This document shows, piece by piece, positions 1-60,000 of a stretch of DNA of 60,000 nt. The notes below the pieces were generated by a model. It searched no databases and was not told the origin of the DNA. It saw only the letters and a list, made by a program, of their open reading frames with translations. This DNA is from Nematostella vectensis. Its lineage: Eukaryota > Cnidaria > Anthozoa > Actiniaria > Edwardsiidae. The stretch spans positions 21,691,969-21,751,968 of the forward strand of contig NC_064035.1 of NCBI RefSeq assembly GCF_932526225.1, in the 5' to 3' direction. The position numbers and the translations under genes are program-made. How positions within the stretch are numbered: position 1 is the stretch's first letter; every line of letters starts with the position of its first letter.

Positions 1-1745
1 CCCTGAAGAATAGAGCTTCTAGACTAGAATTTCTTTTGAGAATAAAAAAGAGATCCATAATAATAACATTCACCTCAGTCATGCTGTAAAAAGACTAAAG
101 TGCTGTATGCTTAATCCTCCTCCCCCCACTTTTTTATACATGTAACTTGTTTGAAATGTACGGTCCAAGCAGGATTTTATTTTACATCAGCTATTTCTCC
201 AACTGTAAAGAAATTCTGGACCTCCTCCCAATCATCACCAATCTTTTGCAGTTAAACAAAAAAAAACATATTGGTGACATTTTAGTTTAATTTATTAACA
301 GTGCTCTGTGTAGCTTCATTTGATAGACAACTGATACTGAACAGATATTTTCTATTTTACATTTCTATAATCAAATAATCTAGCATATATGTGCCTTGCC
401 ATGCACAATATTACTCAGTTCTTTTGTTGAGTACAGCTTTGAAGATCAAGGGACTTCAGCAGATGTTTGCGGCAAGAGAGCCCAACATTTTGCACCCAAA
501 AATACCTATGATGAAAATTTTCAGCCATTTTTAAAACACATTACAGGTACCAAATTGCTGGAGGATGCAACTACAAATCTTCGAGAATACAAATATTTCA
601 ATTCACTTTCCTTTTCCTACTTAGTCTAACAGCACAGTTATATTTTTATGAAATGTTAACCTCCCTGTTAAAACCCCAGGCAAAGTTAGCATAGATAAGA
701 AAAGAGAAATCCCATTTGACAGCATCCATTAAGGAGGGGGAGGGCTCCTCCTAAAATAGTCAGATGGAGTTGTTTGTCATTTCTTAAGGCTATGAAATTA
801 TGCTAACTAATTTTCCTTAGGGAGTGTTCAAAATGCTTAGAGAAAGAAATTTCTTGACCACACCAAATGTGCTACCTTATGGGGGTATGAATTACTGACC
901 ACACGCACGCAAAGTGTTATCCCTTAGGGTTGAGATCGATCATCCTCTTCTGTTTTTATGGGAGTCTCTTTGGGTAAATGGGTATGGTAAACAGCAATTT
1001 TACCCAATAGCAGATATGGCGTAGAGACAAAAATAATGTAGGTTCTGAATAAACTTGAATGTATCTATTTTATAATATCTTAAATGCACAAAAGATGCTG
1101 GATGGCGAATCAAATTATTGCTACTCATAAGTAGCTTGAATCCCACAAAAGAATGAAAAGAGCATAGCACTTGGGACACCCCCCCCCCCCCCTTTAAAAA
1201 GGAAAAAGAAATCACAGTTTTGGTTATTTTAATTGCTAAAATTTTAGGGCAATATCAACCAAACAGGAAAAAAAAAATTTTCCAGGGGCAGAATGCAGAT
1301 TGATTGAAAAGGAAAATGAAATTTTAAAGGGAAGAAAAAGAAAGCTAAATATTATGCTAAAATATGCAGCTCATCATCCATGTCTTCATTCAGTCTCACA
1401 TCATGGTTTTTGGGTATTAACAGTTCACCTGAATCAGACAAAAACCGTTCGTTATTACTTCAATTTTCTAATTTTCTTAAAACATGAGAACAAACATAGA
1501 GGAAAACAAAGATGATTAGATTAATATCCTTACCAAACAAAAACAGACAGATCAATATATGAGAAAGTAAGAGAGACATTTTGACGTTTTGTGTATTTAA
1601 CATAAAATTTGGGACAAAAACATAGCATAGACAGGAGAAAAAAAAGAAAAAGACTTTGCAAGATGATTGCGAAATGCTTTTTGTTTTTCCTCACACAATA
1701 AAATAAGCTTAATCATAGTTTTACTAACACAACTGTGTAGTAAGT
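1..1745. repeat. Dispersed repeat family R1, copy 1
   Basis: No gene is seen here. The stretch is AT-rich and aligns by eye, with indels, to 33,030-36,170. Shared landmarks include the run around 29-70, the motif GATAGACAACTGATACTG near 325, the GACCACACC segment near 857, and the AGAGAGACATT segment near 1,571. The short open frames lack any domain. The family type is not recognised. It is probably an old interspersed element, with the gypsy remnant at 1,786 directly next to it. Confidence 0.6.
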
Positions 1746-1785
1746 TTCTTTTACGATTAATATCACGCTGGATCAAGCCATTATA

Positions 1786-4035
1786 ATGCTCACAATTGTC
1801 AAAACACAAAACGGCGAGTTACGAAACGAAATCATCCGCAGAGATGGCGACTTAAAGTCAGTGCGAGAAATGGCAAAAGCATACGAAGTAGCGAAGGAAG
1901 GCAGTGCAATGATAGATACAGGAGACAACGGCCACAATGAACAAGGAAGGGAAGAGTCAGATGTGAAATGAATAAGCAGGCCAGGGCGTTACAGTGGAAG
2001 AAACAAAGGTCAGGGTCAAGCTGAAAAACGAGGCCGGTTTCAAGATAAACCGAGGTGCCCGAGGTATGGGAACGAGGCACACCCTCGGGGTATATCATGC
2101 CAAGCAAGAAGACAGTACCGGAAGTGCGGAGGTATGAATCACTTTGCAAGAGTCTGCAATGCCACCACGAACCGCAGAAATTACAGACTGGTCAGCCAAT
2201 TGGAGTCAGATTATGAGAGCGAACTATGCTATGTTGCAAAAGAAGAGGAAAGCTCCGAAGACGTCTATGCGTATCAGATAAAGTCCAACAACTTGACCAG
2301 CCCCACTGTCGATCTCCTGATAAACGGAAGCAGCCTGAGCCTGCACATAGACACACAAGCAGATATAACGGTCATCACAGAGAAGCATTACAAGATCATG
2401 AAAAACAGTCCACTAGAGCAAACCAGAGTGACCTTGAGAGCATATTCAAGGGAAGAAAAAGGTCCAGCTCTACCATTACTGGGAAAGTTCAATGCCAAGA
2501 TGTCGAAAGGAGACAGAGAAGTGCTAGAAACAGTGTACGTCGTCAGAGGATAAGGAGACGTGGCGTTACTAAGCCGACAAACTGCCGAGAAGATGGGCTT
2601 AATAGAATACAACTTAGCCGCGATCAGCATAAAGAGAGATACCATCGCTGACCTGGTCGAAGAACACAGCGACCTTTTTCAGGGCATCGGGAAGCTCAAA
2701 GGAGTAAAAGTCAGACTACACGTAGACCCAGAGGCGAAGGGGGTAGTCCAGAAGCAACGTAGAATATCTATTCCACTGAAAGGGAAGTTTGATGAGCTGC
2801 TAAACAGATGGGAAGAAATGGACATTATCAAGGATGTAGGAGATGAGCCGATTACCTGGTACAGCAACGTGGTTATCACACCAAAGAAGGACGGGGAAAG
2901 CATCAGAGCCAGCCTGGACATGTTGGATGCAAACCAGCACATCAAAATAACAAGACACGCCATTCCTACACTGAGGGAGCTGGAGACCAGGCTGAACGGT
3001 GCAAAACACTTCTTGCACTTGGATATGAATGACGGCTACATGCAGCTTAGAGCTGGCAGAGGAAAGCAGGAAGCTGACCACCTTCTACACGCCAAGAGGG
3101 ATCAAGCTATTTAAGAGGCTACACTTTGGGGTCAACAGCGCTGCCGAAATCTTCAATGAGGAAGTTCTAAAGGTAGTAGCCCAGGAACCGAATGCCATAA
3201 GTATTTATGATGACATCCTGGTTTATGGAACAAGCCAAGAAGAACACGATCGCGCCCTGAGACATGTCCTGAAGCTATGGAGAGACAACAATCTAACGCT
3301 CAGCCTAAAGAAGAGTAGATTTAATTTGACGGAGGTTACGTTTTTCGGCAAGGTGTTCACGAGCGAAGGTATCTCCCCAGACCCGAACAAATTAGCAACG
3401 CTCAAGGCAGCCGGACACCCATGGTCGGTCTCGGAAGTACGTTCATTCCTATTCTTTGCTGGAGCAAACCAGACTTCAAGGAAGGATCCGCTCAGGTGGC
3501 CGCGCCACTCTGGGCACTACTAAAAAAGATGCTGAGTTTCAGTGAACGACAGAGTGCCAACGGTCCTTCGAGCATGCAAAGGCCCTATTGTCTGGTGATA
3601 CGGTGATGGCTTACTTCGACCCATCGAGGAAGACACGGCTAAAGACAGATGCCGGACCGAACGGAATCGCAGTCACCCTTTAGCAATATGACTCCAGCAC
3701 TAGAAGATGGAGACCGGTGACCTACCTTTCGAGAGCGCTCACAGACACGGAACAACGATACTCTCAACTGGAGAAGGAAGCAAAGGCAGTCGAGTGGGGG
3801 ATCCTAACCAACCAAATATATCTGTATGATCTAAAAGACGTATTTGGTGTCAACACGGACCACAAACCGCTAGTACCGCTGTAATCAGGACACAGAAAAA
3901 CAGCACCTCTCCGCGTAGAAAGAATGAGAGTAAGGCTATAGGGATTCAACTACCTCATCAACTATACACCCGGCAAGAACGCTGGTATGGAGTGCAATGA
4001 AGCAGACTACAACTCGAGACACCCCGAGCCAACTA
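1786..4035 (+). mobile_element. Decayed Ty3/gypsy retrotransposon (gag end, protease, RT, RNase H)
   Basis: Read across frames this is a gypsy-type gag-pol remnant. A Gag-like stretch is followed by a damaged CCHC region (CGGMNHFARVC near 2,126), then a protease-like segment (LHIDTQADITVI near 2,340) in which the active-site Gly of DTG is Gln. Reverse transcriptase runs from about 2,690 to 3,480 and keeps IYDDILVYG (about 3,200). An RNase H region follows (about 3,600-4,000), with TDAGPNG, RALTDTEQRYSQ and TDHKPL recognisable. A stop near 2,551, a frameshift near 3,060 and further stops near 3,680 and 3,883 break it. No LTRs or integrase were found. It is a pseudo-element. Confidence 0.88.
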
Positions 4036-5890
4036 AAAGAGCCGGTGAAGCTTTTTGTCAAGGGGGGATTTGGACTAAAAATTTTCGTCATTATTTTACC
4101 TTCGTAACGATTTGGAATGAAAAGATACACTGAAAACAATAAAAAAGAAAGCCCAAGGGGAAGTTTAAACCCCCTACCCCCCCCCCCCCATATACCCACT
4201 ACTGTAGTTTTCATGTACCACAACTGATTATTCAGAAGAATGTGTTGAAACTAAACTCCACAAATATACCTCCTGTCATGCATTACATATTGGTGCACCC
4301 ACCATTTGGCCTGTTGGTTTTAGAAACCCTGGATCCACCCATACTGGCTACTCAAAAATTAATGCAATGGAGGCAAATCCTAAATTATTACTGAAAGTGC
4401 TTAATTCCAATTTCTAATTTCAAACCAAACCATGTTCATTGACCTATGTTAGGGTTAGAGAGAAATAAACATAACAAAACGTCAATGGGGAGAAGAAAAG
4501 GGAGAAATTAATGACTCTATTTAAAAAATATATAACAATAATGCAATAATAGCTTAAATAAGCATATTCCTAACATTCTCCCCTTTCTATTTACCTTTAG
4601 TTTTGATATAAAAACTTTTTTTTACAGATTTATTATTGAAAAAAGCACAGTTTGATGTTGTCTTTATATAATTTACCTTGATGTTGTCTTTAAATAAAGT
4701 ACCTTGCTCCCAGGGGGAGGGGGGGACTTTGAGAAACGGCAGTTTGAGAGACAGGGGTGCTCGACAGCATAATCAATTTTAACCCTAAAGGATAGCACTA
4801 AGGGCGTGGTCAATAACATTTCTTACCACAAATAGTTAGCACATTGGGTGTGGTCTAAGGAATTTTTAACCCTGAGAGATAGCATTAAAAAAACAATGCT
4901 GGTTTTAAATTGCTGACGGATCCTATATTTTTATGTTACCGACAATAAAGTCGAAAGTATTAACCGATCAGTTGACTTGTGGTTATTGTAAAATACATTT
5001 CGAGACACCTTAAAAGATAGCAGAATCGGAAAAATCCTAAAACACACCCTAAGAGATAACAGTTGGTAAGAATTTTATACCGTAAAAGATAGGTCGAGCA
5101 CCCCCGTCTATCTTTCTGGAGAGTCCCCCACGGACCTTGCTCTAATAAAAAACCCTTCCCTTGATAGAAGTTTCATTAATGTAAACTTGTATCAAAGCTA
5201 CATTCTGACCAGCTTTGCCCTTGCAAAGAAACAAATGATGGATGCAACAGCATTCCAAAGATAGAATGATATAGTTAGATACACTTCAGATGCCATATGG
5301 AAGATTAATCTATCACTTATTACTGGTGATACTCTATCACCAAGGAAATTAAGATCCACAAATATACCACCAGTCATGTCATGCATTAGACTGGGTGCAC
5401 CTACCCTGTAGGATGGTGGCCTGCTGTTTTTTTTATAGAAACCATGGACCCACATATTGTTGTCATTTCAAAGACATGTCATACCTTTTCTAATTTTCTT
5501 AGGGAGTGTTCATTAAATACACCGAGGGGGGAGGGATGATATTGTGGGGGGGGGGTCCGAAAATTTTTAGCCACCAAAAGGGGGGCTCCGAAAAAATAAC
5601 GGTCCTTTAAAGTAGGGGCTCTAAATTTTTTAGAAGCCATACTTTTTAGCTTAAATATTTACTGATATGATCTAGTTTGTAGCACAAATACAGATTAAAT
5701 ATTAAGCCTTATGACAGATGCATTTAATACTTCTTTATAACTGTCTTTATAAACCATAATAAAGAAGATTCTAGTTACAGCCCTGGACGCACAGAGAAAT
5801 TAGACAACAAGTAAACAATTGTTTACCAGTGCATGGTTGTTCAAGGTAGTTTTTAAAAATTATCTTAAATATATGCTACAGAAAATTCAA
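4036..5890. repeat. Dispersed repeat R2 copy 1 and flanking AT-rich repeats
   Basis: No gene is visible. The segment 4,240-5,460 resembles 9,690-11,130 in the same order, with shared strings such as GCATTACATATTGGTGCACC and CTTGTATCAAAGCTA. It also resembles 12,240-13,200 in reverse orientation. Within it, 4,730-5,130 holds several degenerate copies of a motif with GTGTGGTC and AACCCTAA. Around 5,520-5,620 are G-rich runs. The family is unidentified. Confidence 0.55.
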
Positions 5891-5936
5891 CGTGCCTGTT
5901 GCTCCATGTTTTTCAAAACAAAAAGCGCGACACGGT

Positions 5937-6493
5937 GTCCGCTTGCCCGTGGGTGATGATGTAGTTACCGATGTCCGCTTGTCCGTGGGTGATGATGTAG
6001 TTACCGATGTCCGCTTGCCCGTGAGTGATGATGTAGTTACCGATGTCCGCTTGCCCGTGGGTGATGATGTAGTTACCGATGTCCGCTTGCCCGTGGGTGA
6101 TGATGTAGTTACCGATGTCCGCTTGCCCGTGGGTGATGATGTAGTTACCGATGTCCGCTTGCCCGTGGGTGATGATGTAGCTGCCGATAACCGCTTGCCC
6201 GTGGGTGATGATGTAGCTGCCGATGTCCGCTTGCCCGTGAGTGATGATGTAGTTACCGATGTCCGCTTGCCCGTGGGTGATGATGTAGTTACCGATGTCC
6301 GCTTGCCCGTGGGTGATGATGTAGTTACCGATGTTCGCTTGCCCGTGGGTGATGATGTAGTTACCGATGTCCGCTTGCCCGTGGGTGATGATGTAGCTGC
6401 CGATGTCCGCTTGCCCGTGGGTGATGATGTAGCTGCCGATGTCCGCTTGCCCGTGGGTGATGATGTAGCTGCCGATGTCCGCTTGCCCGTGGC
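5937..6493. repeat. 36-bp minisatellite, about 15 copies, just 3' of the receptor stop codon
   Basis: The unit is 36 bp and repeats with few changes. On the minus strand, in one phase, it reads SAATSSPTGKRT, nearly the same as the 12-residue repeat encoded by the last exon at 6,905-7,073. The array begins about 45 bp after the stop codon in gene direction, so it is probably 3' UTR or immediate downstream sequence. Since 36 is divisible by 3, the units read open in several phases, and the long apparent proteins over it are not evidence of a gene. Confidence 0.93.
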
Positions 6494-6537
6494 TTCTGTT
6501 TTTTTTTATGAAGAAACGCCTAATGATTCTGATTTTC

Positions 6538-59314
<52,777 letters not shown>

Positions 59315-59338
59315 CTAAAAACAATAATTATGATAACA

Positions 59339-59500
<162 letters not shown>

Positions 59501-59628
59501 ACGCTGATGTTCACAGCAACTCACAGCATATGGTATAAAAGCATATGGACTTCGCCCTGTTAATTTGTATTGAGCCTTTGCGAGGAAACGCGAAATATAG
59601 CTCGAATTAGCAGGATGTTCGAGTTGAA

Positions 59629-59912
59629 GAGGCAGCGTTATGCCACTGCGCATGTCTGGAGTCAGTGTTTATTGTAGGCTTTTAATTGTCTAAAAACAGT
59701 TGAACTTTAACCTGTCGTCAATGCCTTGTTAAAATAGTATGCAATATTTTATTGACAACTATGTTTATTGACAGTTTGTGGTCATTTCCTTTGAATTTAA
59801 GTCCCCCACGTGTACCAAATGCTCATAAGTCAATATTAGAATTTGACTGAAATTCATTGTGTCCGGGCCGGAGAGCTATTGCAAAGCTCTTACCATGACA
59901 CTGCCCCTTTAA
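59629..59912. mobile_element. MITE-like element, copy 2
   Basis: It matches 16,056-16,334 closely, with the same GCGCATGTCTGGAGTCAGTG and CCGGGCCGGAGAGCTATTGC segments. The right end is followed by TTAA. The left end differs (GGCAGCGTTATGCC), so the inverted repeat is less clear. Confidence 0.75.
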
Positions 59913-60000
59913 CCGATTAGAAATGGCTGAAATTCAAGTCTCTAGGGAACTTGGAGTTAAAGATGCCTCGAGTTACCCGTCCGAGTTATCATGCGTTCCA

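Overview
The window looks like animal nuclear DNA, most likely from a cnidarian or similar intron-rich marine invertebrate. The grounds are phase-1 EGF exons separated by GT-AG introns, Ty3/gypsy and BEL/Pao retrotransposons, a Penelope-like element with hammerhead ribozymes, piggyBac and LINE remnants, and abundant satellite DNA. The species cannot be told from the sequence alone. No bacterial-style genes, rRNA or tRNA were seen.

One large minus-strand gene spans nearly the whole window, and its 5' end lies beyond the right edge. Read in gene direction (right to left) it encodes a discoidin (F5/8 type C) domain split over two exons (59,314-58,992 and 56,990-56,852), an atypical EGF exon (55,290-55,138), and 29 complete Notch-style calcium-binding EGF exons from 54,065 down to 14,616. 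I infer that it then continues into a short Ser/Thr/Lys-rich linker (7,733-7,701), a transmembrane exon (7,633-7,528), a short cytoplasmic exon (7,458 to 7,364 or 7,331) and a 232-codon last exon (7,235-6,538) with 12-residue Ser/Ala/Thr repeats. All joins are phase-consistent. The result is a type I single-pass receptor-like protein of about 1,620 residues within the window. The EGF array has grown by duplication of multi-exon blocks together with their introns, and two truncated exon relics remain.

Region by region: 1-1.74 kb is a dispersed repeat that recurs at 33.0-36.2 kb. 1.8-4.0 kb is a decayed gypsy element. 4.0-5.9 kb holds dispersed repeats. 5.9-7.7 kb carries the gene's 3' exons, with a 36-bp satellite just after the stop codon that is homologous to the coding repeats. 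7.8-14.5 kb is an intron filled with a second gypsy element, dispersed repeats and a deleted piggyBac. 14.6-18.7 kb holds twelve EGF exons. 18.7-28.5 kb is an intron containing a BEL/Pao element whose RT is deleted, a LINE tail, microsatellites and a 49-bp hammerhead-like array. 28.5-40.4 kb holds sixteen further EGF exons, a Penelope-like 3' end, a hammerhead palindrome and satellites. 40.6-53.9 kb is a single intronic 28-bp satellite of about 13.3 kb. 54-59.3 kb holds the 5'-most exons seen, separated by four more satellite families.

The most unusual features are the cluster of hammerhead ribozyme motifs (26.9-30.3 kb), which includes an inverted pair, the satellite load on the introns of one receptor gene, and sequence sharing between satellites and functional parts of that gene (a coding repeat and a splice donor).
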